NCBI GenBank assembly: GCA_000697665.1
Contig: KL197716.1
Span: 790,202-854,201, forward strand
Reading direction: 5' to 3'
Origin: Jaapia argillacea MUCL 33604
Lineage: Eukaryota > Basidiomycota > Agaricomycetes > Jaapiales > Jaapiaceae
DNA length: 64,000 bases
The notes under the pieces were generated by a model. It saw nothing but the letters and a program-made list of their open reading frames with translations. It was not told where the DNA came from and made no database searches. Shown piece by piece: positions 21,444 to 33,855 of this stretch. Position numbers and translations under genes: made by a program. Position 1 is the stretch's first letter. Every line of letters begins with the position of its first letter.

Positions 21444-23760
21444 ATGATCCCATTTCTTTCTCGACATATACGGGCCCTCTTTCGCAAGAGGAATCGCAGG
21501 GATATCGACTCCCAAAATGCCCCTGCGATTTCGCCGCTTCCGTCCCCGAAACCTATCTTGCCAGAACTGAACCTTGGCAATGAGTTCGGCCTCTCCTCCT
21601 ACCTAATCGCCACACCAGAACACGACTACACCGATGTACCTTCAACTCATCTGCGGGATGAACATCGTTCATCAACGTCTCGAATCCGCTCCCCCCCATC
21701 ATCATCTTCTCAACCCCAATCCTCCCCATTTTCCAGCCCTTCTCGAACTCACCCCCCTCCCCTGACACGGGACTCCCATTCGCCCTCAACTTGGGAGGAA
21801 TCACTCGTCCCGACCGCGAATTCTACACCTTTAAGACATCCTTGGCGGATATCGAAAGACGTTGGGGTCCAAACTCCAAATGATCTGGCTCCTCATACTG
21901 TCGAGGTTTATCGCCACCTGGAAACGGATCCAACTTCTATGGATTACTTCTCGTCGCCATACGACATGTTTTCACCTCCACTGGGTCCTGTGCGGATGGA
22001 AATGTCGTATCTGGAGCCACTTTTTCCGGTTCACCACTTACCGTCGTCCGATTTTCTACCCTTCCCCCCCCTCCCGCTCAGGACACAATCCATCGTCTCC
22101 GAACCTGAGGTTCCGCCCTGTCGTCCGCTCGTCACGCCGCCAGCAGATAACTCGCCAAATCTTCCTCCGCGCCCTCCGCGTAGACGTGGCGATACTCTCC
22201 AATCTCACCTCCTAGAAATCGTGAAACCTCCCATCGCCTCTCAGTCATCCGATAGTTCGTCGAGTGACATCCGATATCAAGTGGTATCGGGCTCGGAGTC
22301 AGGCTCGAACTTGGCGTCGACACCAGTCGAATGGGTCACCATTGGAGCTTTGGGTCGAGGATCATTTGCTGTGGCGTATCTTGTTTACAATGCTCAACGC
22401 GGTTGTAAAGCTGTAATCAAATGCGTTAGGGTATCGCTACCTGTCTCTGCTGTCGTAGCGGAAGCCATTGTCAACGAGGTCCGAACCCTCACCATCATCA
22501 ACCACGAACGGCGCAAAAAGGCCTTGAGGATCCCGTTCTTGTTAAATATGTCTTTTGGTCCCTCCAACTGTGACACCTTCTACTGGTTTTCTCGCCTCGG
22601 ATTCCTACACATGGCTATGGTGTGTATACTGTCTGCACGACTCGACGGACCAATCGGGTTGATGTACGTCGTCTTTTTAGGAATACTGCCCAGGAGGCGA
22701 CCTTGATGAATTCGTCGGCAAATTGACGCATGAACAGCTGCGCCTGGCGATGGCTGAAATTGTCAGTATTATCTCTGGTATCGCCCGTTCGTGATCTCAC
22801 TGATGATCCTTGCAGACACACGGCATCAATTACCTGCACGATATGGAGATCGTCCACCAGGATATAAAGACGAGTAACATATTCATCGGCCAGGATGGAC
22901 ATTGTGTTATCGCCGACTTCAACGCCTCACGCGAGTGTAAGACGGGGCAATACCTTTTGACGAGGAGGAACGAGGTCCTGGTAGTCACGCCACACTGCAC
23001 AGCACCAGAGATGGTCGACTTCAACAAGAATGATGAAGCTTGGTACGATGGAGCTGTGGATTGGTGGTCTCTCGGACTCATGGCCTTCCACCTGTTCACC
23101 GCAGAGGTCCGTCTTCTTTTGTCTAGTATGGACTGTTATCGTGGAGCATATTGCTTACCCGCTATTATCCAGGATCTCTACGCGGATGAAACTGCAGAAG
23201 ATCCCACCCCCGCGGGTATCGCTCGAGAAATAAACCGTCTCCACCAAAAGCTGAAATCGCGTAATTGCCCATCCGACCTCCTTGACTTTATCACTGAGGT
23301 ATGCGTTATTGATTTCGTGATCTGGGTGTTACGGCTCATTTTAGACTTTTAGCTCCTTCAAATTGACCCCCATCTCCGCCTGCATGATCGTGAAGTTCTG
23401 GAACACCTTTACCTATCCCGACTGTATGTCCTTAACAGTTCTGTGTTCCAACACCCGCTCATCCGCTATCTTTCAGAACGACGGAAGAGGTTGAAGGGAA
23501 AGTCCACGAATGTGAGTCGTCCCGTATGAAACGACCATCAATGTCACCGACTGACACCGCTTACAGTGTTCAAGATCAATGCAAGTGACGTCGGTATCAT
23601 GAGCCTCGAAGGATGGCAGCAAGCGGACCACTTTGTTGCCGATGGTTGCAGCATCATTCCGCGATTCCGACCCGCTGGGTTGGCTGTTGAGATGGACGAC
23701 TCTTTCGTTCCCGACCTGTCGAGTTTTCTCCGGGTCCGCCAACCGGCCGAGCTGGAATAA
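21444..23760 (+). CDS. Serine/threonine protein kinase with HQD and DFN motifs
   Basis: Seven exons (21444-22619, 22681-22761, 22816-23106, 23173-23298, 23353-23423, 23477-23511 and 23567-23760) join in frame to 657 aa. Residues 1-290 are disordered (Ser/Pro rich). The kinase domain begins near 295 with a glycine loop GALGRGSFAVAY. The VAIK lysine is in AVIKCV, a helix-C Glu in NEVRTL, a hinge region in EYCPGGDLDEF, the catalytic loop is HQDIKTSN (433-440) in place of HRDxKxxN, the metal motif is DFN (453-455) in place of DFG, and APE is TAPEM. Asp, Lys and Asn of the catalytic loop are kept, so activity is plausible, but Arg-to-Gln and Gly-to-Asn are unusual. A C-terminal tail ends with PRFRPAGLAVEMDDSF. 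The layout is reminiscent of AGC/YANK-like kinases, but I cannot assign a family firmly. Confidence 0.85.
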
Positions 23761-24447
23761 TCAGCGAAACAAGGTGTAACTGGATATGATGACTTACGAC
23801 GACGAGACATACCTTAATGCCACCATAATTACGACTGTTGTACGACTGTATTTTGGATGTAATGAACACACGACGGTTCCTTCGCACCCGCTGGAGCATT
23901 TTGCCCAATCTCTCAGATGCAGGTGGACACAGCGAAACTACTTCACTTCGGGTGAGCAAGGCCCTACCTGGGCAAAGTAGATCCGGATCGAGAGTGATGG
24001 GATGTACTGACCTCCTTCGCACCTTCTAGGACATTCTGATCATCCAACAAGGAGCGAACAACTCGGCTGACTTGATTCTCGAGCCTCAACCGGATAAAAC
24101 CATGACTCGTAGATCCAGCGACATTACGCTGACCGCCAGAACACCTCCAACCCCACAACATAAACCTTGTCCACCTTACCTCAAATCACACAACCATTTC
24201 TGGTGAGGTAATGATGCAAATTTATTGCTCAAAATGCCAAGATGCTCATGCCATGATAGTGAATAATGTGAAGCGGAGTGTGAACCATGGATGCGTTGTA
24301 TGATACATTGCAGCAAGAAGTGAGACAGATGATAGGGACGAGAATCCAACCGATTTCGCTAAGATAGAAAAAGACGTCAGCCACTGTGTCCTTCCTCGAA
24401 CAACTCGACTTACCACAAGATGAACCAGACCCAGTTTCCCGAGGTAA
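23761..24447. other. Intergenic between convergent genes
   Basis: 3' flanks of the kinase (plus) and RING (minus) genes. No gene seen. Confidence 0.5.
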
Positions 24448-26184
24448 TCAGACATAAATGCCAATCGCACCCCGCTCTTTATCCATAACCCACTGCCCAT
24501 CAATCAACAAACTAACATGAACCCTCCCACATCCAGTCACGGGACACTTCCATTCATGCTCAGCTTCAACAATCGGTTGCTGAGCCTTGCCTTTACCTTT
24601 CCCTCTCGCGCGGGAAGGAAGGGACTGAGTGAGCCGACGACGACGAGAAGTTGGAGGTCGACGAGCTGGGCGAGATGTGTCGTCTGGAGGAGAAGGGACG
24701 GTGACGGGTGCGTGGGGATGGGTGTGAGAACTTGAGGCGCCAGGGTATCGAGGGCGTAGGCGAGAGCGCATGGAGTTATCGTCGGGGTGTTGGGTGACTG
24801 ACGTCGATGGCTGGAAATCTTTGACCTCTTCTTGAACTTCCTTTGCCTTTCCTTTCCCCTTCCCCTTCCCGTTACGATCCATACTACTGGCACCATCATC
24901 TACGACGATATCTGTAGGCGGGTGCGAGGATGGCTTCATCATGTCATCGATACATTTACCATCCAGCATATGCCCACATCTTAAACCCCAAACCTTCTTC
25001 TTCAACCTCTCGCCTTCGTCCGATACCCCACCGCCTAGAACCAACGGATCTAAACAATGCGCACAAACCAAGATGACGTTAGCTTCGTCACTCTGCGAGC
25101 TGCTACTGGCACTAGCACTTGAACTAGGACCGGGCGAGTCGTCAAGGACCAGAATCGAGTCTGTGGGTGGCGGAGGACCAAAGTCGAAAGTGAACCCGGC
25201 AGATGGTGGACCGGGATGGGTGTAGGATTGTTTATAATCGGGATCTTCACGGCGGTAGAGAGGCCGACGGTTTGCACCTCGTCTCGGCATGCCAAAGAGG
25301 TATGGAGCCATACCAGCACCGGCTTCAGGATCGTCCAGCGCATCGGCTTCGTCAATAAATGGTTCATTATACCAATCGGATCCAGTGAAGAAGTCGAGGA
25401 CGTCATCATCGCCATGGGCAGCTCGGAAATCAGAAAACCGACGGAATGCATCTGAGATGTATCCGGAGGCCTCTGTAAAGGAGGGGAGTTGCCAAGTACG
25501 GCGGAAACGTTCTCGTTCTCGTCTCTGTCGAGCTATGCCTTCCTGGATCATGTTCTGGCGATTGAGAGATATTAAGGCACCGCCTAGGCCCATGACGGGT
25601 TGGTGGTGGGATCGCGGAGCAGGGATGAGTGGTGGCTGACGGGGTGGTGGTGGCGGTGGTTCAATGTGGGCTTCGAAATCGAAGGGTTGTTCAATGGGGC
25701 GGATGACTCCAGATGCATGTCGAGGATGTGGAGGTGGTCGACGACGCATGGGAAAAGATGATTGTCCAGCATGTTGTGGTGGGAGTGGTGGTACGGGGGG
25801 TACAAATGTGTTCATTGGAGGTGGTGGAGGGGGGAAAATGCGAAAGGAATAGTTGGGTGCACGGCTGGGACCTACGTAGGGTTCTTGATATGAGTGGGAA
25901 AGTTGAACGGGAGGAAATTGTGCCTCACCTGCATTGGGTCGACCAGGAGTAGGCGGCTCGTCATCGCTATCCGAGATGAATATGGAAGTGGAAGCTGATG
26001 CTCCTTCACCAGAGGGATTAATTCTGCGTCTCTGGGGAGGTCTTGGGGGGTGAGCCTGGTGAAATGAATGACCGACGAATTGGATCTCGTCGCTGTCGAA
26101 AGCATCGACGTCGATGATTTCTGGCGAACGTGGCCGACGTTCAGGAATTACGGAGAGGGGACGTTCGACCATGGGAGTCGCCAT
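24448..26184 (-). CDS. RING-type zinc finger protein with SUMO-interaction-like motifs (candidate STUbL)
   Basis: A single uninterrupted reading frame of 578 aa, unusual in a region where most genes have several introns. The N-terminus has MATPMVERPLSVIPERRPRS, then EIIDVDAFDSDE, STSIFISDSDDEPP and later DSILVLDDSPG. Each is a short hydrophobic core next to acidic/Ser residues, as in SUMO-interacting motifs. A Pro-rich middle follows (runs of PPP). Near residue 375 comes VILVCAHCLDPL, then LRCGHMLDGKCIDDM, a long basic/Ser insert, and HEWKCPVTGCGRVHVS. Cys-Cys, Cys-His, Cys and Cys-Cys of a RING are present, but the last pair is separated by about 125 residues. By known logic SIMs plus RING make a SUMO-targeted ubiquitin ligase (Slx8/RNF4 class) acting in the nucleus. 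This is an inference from architecture, not a family match. Confidence 0.65.
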   Translation of the reverse strand: MATPMVERPLSVIPERRPRSPEIIDVDAFDSDEIQFVGHSFHQAHPPRPPQRRRINPSGEGASASTSIFISDSDDEPPTPGRPNAGEAQFPPVQLSHSYQEPYVGPSRAPNYSFRIFPPPPPPMNTFVPPVPPLPPQHAGQSSFPMRRRPPPHPRHASGVIRPIEQPFDFEAHIEPPPPPPRQPPLIPAPRSHHQPVMGLGGALISLNRQNMIQEGIARQRRERERFRRTWQLPSFTEASGYISDAFRRFSDFRAAHGDDDVLDFFTGSDWYNEPFIDEADALDDPEAGAGMAPYLFGMPRRGANRRPLYRREDPDYKQSYTHPGPPSAGFTFDFGPPPPTDSILVLDDSPGPSSSASASSSSQSDEANVILVCAHCLDPLVLGGGVSDEGERLKKKVWGLRCGHMLDGKCIDDMMKPSSHPPTDIVVDDGASSMDRNGKGKGKGKAKEVQEEVKDFQPSTSVTQHPDDNSMRSRLRPRYPGASSSHTHPHAPVTVPSPPDDTSRPARRPPTSRRRRLTQSLPSRARGKGKGKAQQPIVEAEHEWKCPVTGCGRVHVSLLIDGQWVMDKERGAIGIYV

Positions 26185-27918
26185 CGTGGAGAAGGTAGAG
26201 GGTCCGAATCAAGGGGTGTTCGTTGGTGAATCAGTAACAAAGGGTGCTTGTCGTCGCACTGAGTCCACGCATTCACACGCTGACCAAATGGCCCGTGCAC
26301 GGACCACGTGCAAATACTGACCAAACAATCGCAAACTCTATAAATTTCTTCTCTCCTGCAACACCTTCGTTCTGTGTTTCTCTTCCAGCTTTTCGTCCAT
26401 GTCCTCTGTGAGTAACAATTTCATTACATCCTTCCAGGATGACTTTATTCTCTTCCCCGTCCTATACGACCATGCCGAGGAATAGAGGTGTCTGTTCGCA
26501 ACAGATGCGGCGTTCTACGGAGCGCAAAGTGTACTTGCCAGTGCCATTTCGTCTGATCTATTCTCATTGTCTCATGAATCTTTGAATACGCCTGCTCACC
26601 CTGCTCCATCCTCTAGATCTTGGCTTCTGTTGTTCATCGCACCTTCTTTCTCTTCATGGTGAGTTACTGTTTTCTATTTTACACTTCTATTCTGGCGTCG
26701 CATCTCGGATGAATATTTTCCGACTATTCGCAGTTTCCACTCTAACACCCTCCTTGGAGTACTCCCCCAATACGGAACGTCTATAATCCCCCGCTGAGCG
26801 TTGAACCCAAAAGGCGCGAGGTGTGTGGGCCGCTGCTCTCCGAGTAGTGCGCTGGGCGGAAAGTGGGGGTTGGTGTGATGAGAGTTGAATAGACCTTCCT
26901 TTGGATGTCTGATCCCTTGCGACGCATTTTTATCCGCCTTCGCAACAGACGCTAACTATCCCCTTCCTTCAGGTAGTTGTCTACCATTGTCTCCCATGTA
27001 CTTATCGTGACCAATATTATCATTCCTACACCCCTTGCACATCTCCTGAGAAGACTACTGGATGACCTACTCGTTCTACATCCATCACTGTATCAACGCT
27101 TCACCAATCATCTACAACTCGCAATCTGTGGTCAAATATTCAACATCGTTTTCACCATCTAATGGTGATCTGGGAACCTTGGCTTGTCCCATTGGGTTAG
27201 AACTTTGCAAGCTCGGCGTACCGCAGCAAGGACATTGCGTATTATTATGGGTATACCAGGGGCTATTTTCCTCACCGTTTCAGACGTGCAGTTTGATTAT
27301 GATCGCGGCTCGGCACGAAGACCACGGTGGTGCACCCAGCATGATACATCGAGGAGTTGCTTATGCCTGCGTCCAACAGTGGCTCCAGGAGCTCCGACTC
27401 CTCATGGATTCAATCCTGCCCTACCATGCCTGATGCATATACCTGCCCATAACCACGCCTCGCCCAAAACCTTCTTTGCCTTGATGACCATCTGCATGGT
27501 CGGCCTTAGGGCGAAAGACGTCGGAACTCAAGACTGTCGTATCCCACCAGTGCATTATTTCTCCTTGCTGAGCCTGAAGGTTGGATCCTCAGCTTGAGAG
27601 AATGGACGGCTCGTTTGTCAGAGGATGCCGACCGCTTACGACGGAGGATGACTACGATGAGGACAACTGAGGGCCTGAATGATGACGCCTCTTCCATGGT
27701 CGGGTGGAACCAGGAAGGACTTTGGAATCGGTGTGAATCGTCCGGAATTGCTGGTCTTGGTACCACCCAAGTGATAGTAAGTACCAGTGTGTTTCATTTC
27801 CCTGACTGTCATCAGATCGCATTGTTTCGTTTCGATGCTCATACTATCGTGCCATCATCGTAAGAACGGTTCAGGACCCGCTTTCTCAACCGACATGACT
27901 ATCTCTTCTATGTGGACC
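26185..27918. other. Long 5' flank of the RING gene; possible spliced non-coding transcript
   Basis: No protein gene of normal size is supported. Starting near 26399 there are good splice pairs (GTGAGTAACA...TTCCAG about 26409-26438; GTGAGTTACT...CGCAG about 26660-26733). The first pair yields only an 18-codon ORF (MSSDDFILFPVLYDHAEE). This could be a divergent non-coding RNA or an untranslated leader. Confidence 0.3.
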
Positions 27919-30900
27919 TCATACCACAATGGACTCGGGAGGACCCAGATAACTCAACATAACATCTCCAGTATCTGATGGACGAATATCTCAGCTTTTA
28001 CGCTTCATGTACACCACTTATAACAAAATGCACTCACTGATAACGATATTCTGAACCACAACGGCGGGTTCGATCATCCAAATCTACACCATACAACCCA
28101 AGTTAGCATCCCACCACAACAATAACGGCGTCGACTCGCCTTCAGAGTATGTGCGCCCGGTGGAGCAGTGAAGTTCTGAATAACCTGAATGATATTATCC
28201 GCCGCATACCCATCAGTCCCATCCCACTGTGCTGGCTGAGATCCAGGCACAGCATAAGGGTAGTAATATTCTGCGACGGGCGTCTGGTCATCAACCCCGA
28301 TGGCAAAGCCAATCGGGCGGTCTAAACCGTATGCGTTCCCGGAAGGAGAGACGTAGGTCGTGACGGTGACATTGCCAGCCTGGCCAATCGTGTTGAAATT
28401 GTAGAAATCATATTCACTGGAGGGCGCTTGATGAGGAGACACATGGGACGAGGGAAAGTGACTTACATGCTGGGACCGGTACCAACAGAGAAGTTGGCAC
28501 CTCCTGCTCCCATACGAGGCCAAGGTGTGATACCAGAGGCTGTTCTTCCGTAACCGACTAGTTGGGTCCAAGTGATGCCCTCAACAGACGTGTTGCGGGC
28601 GGCGTGGATTGCCTGGATGGAAATGCCTCCATCACCCTCAACGAATCCTATATGCGTGCCCAAATGAGATCTAAACCTTGACTGGATGAGGGCAAGGTGC
28701 CTACCATGGAAATCACTTGGTACTACGGTCTTATTCGCCACAAGCGTAACCGGGACGTTCAGCATGTTTGTCATGTTGTTCCAAGCCGTAGCGGTGGCAT
28801 CGAGAGCAGTGGCATTGAAGTTGATGACAGCGGTGCTAATGCCGGTAGGGACTTGCGTCCAATCAACGCCAACGTATACGCGAGCCTCGGGGTTGGAAGT
28901 AGGGTCGATACTACCACCCATTTCACTGAAGGTGACCCAAGAGGTGTTGGCAGTGACTGTCCAGGTGAATCCTTCGTAGCCACCAGCGGCAACGTCGACG
29001 TAACGATTGCCGTAGACAACGTAGGGATCGAGGGTGATTGTGGGGTTGGGGCAACTGTATCCTTGCGCACAGTTATATTGGTTGTCTCCGGGCCTGGAGA
29101 CGGTACATTCAGAGGGGTCAGATGAATTGTAGGGGGTGCGATTTGACGGACGTACCATGCACCCTGAGTGTTTTCGGGGACAACTCTCATAACACCGGCG
29201 ATGTTCTTTTTGTAAGTTTGTAACCGGGTGACCATTGGCATGCTGAACACATTTGAGATGAGGAATGCCCGTATGCCTCGAGAAAATCGCTTACCTGTTC
29301 GTCATAGGTTGCTGCCAATAGGCGTATCCTATGTGAGGCTGGTCCATCAAACTATCGAAAGTTCAGGGAGGACAAAATCGTAGGGTATACGACGGGCAAA
29401 CTTACTGGTCCCATTTTCCTAGAGGGAGATAACATCAGTTGGCGCGAAAGACTCGGTATTAAACTGAAACTCACCATCTAGAAGGGTGTGATATTGATTC
29501 TCAAGGTCAAAATCATATTCAAACAACGATTCCACTTGATCAGCGTAGTAATTCGCGCTATAGCGTGCTTGCGAGGCATATAAATTGTTCATTCCGGCAT
29601 AGATATTCATTTGTGCGAGGTTGTACGTAGCAGTCACGGGGTGCCAAACGAGTTGGAAGAAGGCTGGCTGCTTGTCGGCCGAGAGACTATTGTAGATCTC
29701 GTTCGCCGCATCGCTCATGGACTGCAACTCGGCCAGGACGTTGATGGCCCTATAAATTGCATGTGTCAGACTTCATTGTTCTGGTAGTCTCAGCCAAGTG
29801 GAGATAACTCACTCTCGGTAGTTTATAAGACTGTAAGCCGTCGTGTTCATCAACTCTGGCTTCCTGTTCATGTTGAACCTGGTGAGATTGGAAAGAATGG
29901 TCGAGATCTGAGCGGCCTCGTCAATGCTTGCATCGAACTCTCTTTGTGCCCAAAGGTTCACGAAGGAGTCGACGTTCTCGGTGTTCCAAACGGACGAATC
30001 GTAGCCGTAATTTAGGAAGAACTCGGTTTCCATCTCGTAGGGCTTTAGATCTCCAACGTTGACAATCCAAATGCGTGTGGCTTCGCGCTCGACTGCGAGC
30101 GACATTTGCTCGAAAGTCTGAGGTTGCAAAGGGTCAGACACGGTAGACATCGACAAGAGGCGGAGGCTTGCCTTTGTGAGCGGGCTGCTCTGGATCCACT
30201 TGTAGTCCCTGAAAGTTCCCACCTGAATAGCTGTCATCAGATCAAAACCGTAAGGAATGCCGGGTGATAACCGACCATGTCATACTAAGAAACATAGAAT
30301 GTTAATAAAACACCACGACGAGGATGCCACAAGTACACTCACGTGGTAATAAACACCAGCACCGCCAGTCCTATTCATTTCACTAGGAACAGGGAATCGG
30401 CGAATGTTACCCCAGCTTCGTAGAGGTCAATCACAGTCAGTAACATCGCCGTTGTTTGATGTGAAATCCTCACTCGTCATCGGTCCAGATGAGTGTAACG
30501 TCGTCCGGAACCGTCATACCGGCATCGTAGTAGCCTTCAACTTCGCTGTCTGTCAAGGGCTCAGGACTAGTCAGTGTCAAATGGCGAGAAACAACTCACA
30601 TAGACACCACATCTGCGGAATGGTAGTGACGTTTACCCCGGGGAAAGTATCCGTCAAGATTTGTCTCTGATCTGAAACAATCTTCTCGAGTAACGGAATA
30701 TCACCGCCTTCCGCCATGGGAACTACGTCAATGAGCTGGGGTGAGTTTTGGATCTCTCTCAGAAGAGGGACAGTACATACGGTCTCCGGCACCTCTCATG
30801 CCAACCGTGAATATGGTTTCGTATGCCTTGGAGCGCTGGGCACCCTCAGCCCAGAATTGGTAAATGCTAGCATTGTTGATGGCGTAGTCCCAGGCTAAGC

Positions 30901-32025
30901 CATTTCCAAAGATATTCCATTCAACCGGGGTGGAGCGGGTCATCGGTTCTTCGTGACTGGGGATCCGTTAGGCAAGATCCAATGTTCAGAACTGAGGAAA
31001 CTGAGAAAACTGACCTAGTTCCCATTACGACACCGTACATGTCGGCGTCGTATAAGTTGAGAGGGTCATCCAGACCGAATGCACTGTATACCATGCGTCA
31101 GATCTACGTTGTGATACCCGAGGTAACCACCGAACGAACCTGCTCCACATGGCGGGCCAAAGGTAGTTTCCTCTCAGACGCAACATCAACTCAAACCTGG
31201 ACATATAATGAGAAAATAAGCCAGATAATCACGACAATGGACGTACACAGCATTATAGAAGTTGTGGTTGAAAGGGGATCCAGTATAGTAAGCACCGGTG
31301 GCATTGCTGAACTTTTGCATAGCCCAATTCTGAAGAGCAGGCTGCTCGTCGTTGAAGAAGAAACCGCGATATTTGACGGTGGGTGGCCCATGAGCACAGC
31401 CAGTGGATTCGACATAGAGTTCAGCGTGCTGAGTTGCTGGGACATCCGCCCACCTGTTACACCATTATCGACATCTATTTAAGTTACGAGGACATATGTG
31501 ATTGAGATTTACCCACCAATACCAAGGGGAAACGCCAAATTGTTCGGAGTGGTCGTAAATGGCGTAAATTGATCCTCTCTTGTCGGCACCGATGATGACA
31601 TAGGCGCTAGGCACGCCCGGAAGGGGATTCATCACCTCCTGAGCCATGAAAGACTCCCACTGTCCGCTAATAGAAGACACATCCAGATTCGTGTTCTTCA
31701 CCACGGTGTCGATCAACGTCGAAATACCCAACGTCCCCACGATGATCGGAGGAGAGGTAACAGAAGTTGATGTCGTATCATTCGTCAAAATCGGCATGAT
31801 TCCAGTGACTCGGTGTATATCCATGGCAAAATCCATAGCGGCACGTTGAACGCCTGGCCAGTCGTCAGGTGAGATGAGGATGGGTGCGGCCGTCCCACCG
31901 CTGACCACAGAGAACGTCGAGGACGAGGCAGTAAATGCTACGCATGTCCGTTGTCCTATGGCGTGAACACTCGTAGTGAACACTGCCAAAGTGGTAAGGA
32001 CTGCGACCCAAGAAAGTCGAGGCAT
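27919..32025 (-). CDS. Secreted glycoside hydrolase family 115 (xylan alpha-1,2-glucuronidase type)
   Basis: The start at 32025 opens with MPRLSWVAVLTTLAVFTTSV, a clean signal peptide cleaved near the following HAIG. The family N-terminal region has a PIIVGTLG segment, YVIIGADKRGSIYAIYDHSE and FGVSPWYWWAD. The middle is spread over many short exons, with WRYNFGYDSSVW-like text (ETEFFLNYGYDSSVW), LMNTTAYSLINYRE and FAPTDVIS. The GH115 C-terminal domain shows FTWTVTANTSWVTF and EGITWTQLVGYGRTASG. It ends IWMIEPAVVVQ, then SYLGPPESIVV and TGA at 27919. Expected length is about 1000 aa. These enzymes remove (4-O-methyl)glucuronic acid from xylan outside the cell, which fits a plant-wall degrader. 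The penultimate intron (28084-28139) is of the GC-AG class. I saw no disabling change. Confidence 0.88.
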
Positions 32026-33139
32026 GATAGAAGCGTGCGGTCGTCGCACAGACGGACACCTTGATAAATAGTGTGCATTCCTTGAAAGGAAGAGCTACCC
32101 TCGCTGAAGATGAGAACATGGTGGATGCTCGTGACCACGCATCTATGATGTTCTTGGGAGAATGTCGGGCGGTCGGAGCACACTAGAAGCGTTATGGAGC
32201 ACCAACAGGCACTGCGAAGCTCCATGCCCATCCCCGACCACGTGGAGATGTAATGACCATCGAAGTCGATGTCACCGATGTTACTCACAGTCGGGTTCGA
32301 CAAACAGATTGAGCAACAACCGGCAGACGTCGAGCATCCATCACAGCAGTAAGATCGCAGCGGATGGCCGAACCTTTCAGCAGGTGACCCTTTATGTGAA
32401 ATAGTCTCGAACGCGTTTCGTACCCCCGTAGTATAATTGTAACTTGACTCGCAGGCAGTTACGGCAAGAGGGGGAGAGGCGTCAATGGGGATACTGGTAG
32501 GTGATGCTTGAGGTTGTTCCAACAGAAGATTAGGTCCGATATATTCTCATCGATGGAATTCTCTACAGATGTCCTGTCTGGTCATCCCTCTTTATTTGCG
32601 GGTTTTAGAGAGGTCGAACAAGATGTTGGAAGCAGGTGGTGGAAAAGAGCAAGAATTAGCCGAAGGGAGGGGGTCAGCCACGAGAAGTCAAGCGAAACTC
32701 ACGCCCAGAACCGTCTTTGTTCCCCACCAACTTCACCATTTGATCTTGCCGAGGAGCAACGCATCCTAGTCCAGGAAAACAAACCACCTCCATAAACCTA
32801 AAACTTTTATTACAATGCTTGATGAAGAAGCCTGCTGGATCATCAGAAAGTTCTTTTTTGGGAGACAGGTGGAAGGTTGAGATTGTCATCCACCGGTGTT
32901 TGTTGAAAGGCCGTTAGAGGGCACAGTAAATCTGGGACTGCAAATACAGGTGCAGTAGTGTTCCCGAGTAACATTGGAAAAGATTGAAATCAGGAGGAGG
33001 GACTTATTCACGGCCCGGGCGCTGTGGGTACTTCTATTTGTGCTTCTTAATCGACGGCCAAGTGGACGTTCCCCAAGTTAGTTCCGGACTCACAGACTGG
33101 AGCATCGGCACTAACCAACACGTCTGGATGCCACACTTT
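32026..33139. other. Intergenic, upstream of GH115
   Basis: Promoter region of the GH115 gene. Open frames on both strands lack any recognisable feature. Confidence 0.5.
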
Positions 33140-33855
33140 GCCTCGGCAACCTGGGCGATAACCTTGATCCTTTGGCGAGCCGAAATTCCACCTCCGAGTC
33201 CTAAGAGTCGTCTTCTCAATCATATCGCAGCGGAGCACGACGAGGGATCCCTGGACACGTTATTCCGTGTGCATCTGCTATCCCAGAGCGCATACGAATC
33301 TGAAGGGATGTCTAGGCTAACCTCCCAGACCATCCTCCATTCGTGATGGGATTGAACGGGCAACGACTGTCGCATCCTCAACAGTGTCTGTCACCATCGA
33401 GGTAGATTCCAAGATGGCGATCAAGTTGGACACCCAAGTGTCCGCTTGTAGGGGCCAACTTCTACCATGACCAAAGGCAACTGATTGCTATGGGCCGAGC
33501 ACTCTTGCGGAGAAACTCCATCATCGTGTTGGATGAAGCCACCACCAGCATCGACTTCGTCACGGACGCTAAAATCCAGTCAACTATTCGAGAACAATTC
33601 AATGACCCGCTGCTTCTGACAGGTACGGTATCAATTTATGAAGCTCCGGCTGACCAGAGTGGTGTTTCCGAAGCCGCTCACCGTCTTCGAACGGTGATGG
33701 ACTATGGCCGTCTTATTATCCTCGACAATGGCAGGATGACGGAGGTCGACACGATTCAAAAGGAGGGTGGTATCTTCCGTCACATGTGCTTGAAGAGTGT
33801 TACGTTCTCCGAGCTGGGGAGCATTGCAAGAGCAAAGGTGGAGCAAGGCCATTAA
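33140..33855 (+). pseudogene. Remnant of an ABCC-type ABC transporter (last nucleotide-binding domain)
   Basis: The best-preserved part, 33490-33855, reads MGRALLRRNSIIVLDEATTS (post-signature and Walker B, with Glu after Asp). After removal of a short intron (33622-33671, GTACGG...GAAG) comes AAHRLRTVMDYGRLIILDNG (H-loop) and the family C-terminus. Upstream pieces still match in different frames: GDNLDP near 33149, LDTLFRVHLLSQSAYESEG at 33249-33305, TTVASSTVSVTIEVDSKMA near 33367, and YHDQRQLIAM just before 33490. At least two frame changes separate them, and neither the first half of the transporter nor the Walker A loop is present. So this is the broken tail of a multidrug-resistance-type exporter, not a working gene. 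Confidence 0.75.

Noticed and set aside
28697-29125. 142-codon plus-strand ORF
   Set aside because: Antisense to the GH115 C-terminal domain.
31956-32522. 188-codon minus-strand ORF upstream of GH115
   Set aside because: It overlaps the GH115 signal peptide in another frame and shows no recognisable features.
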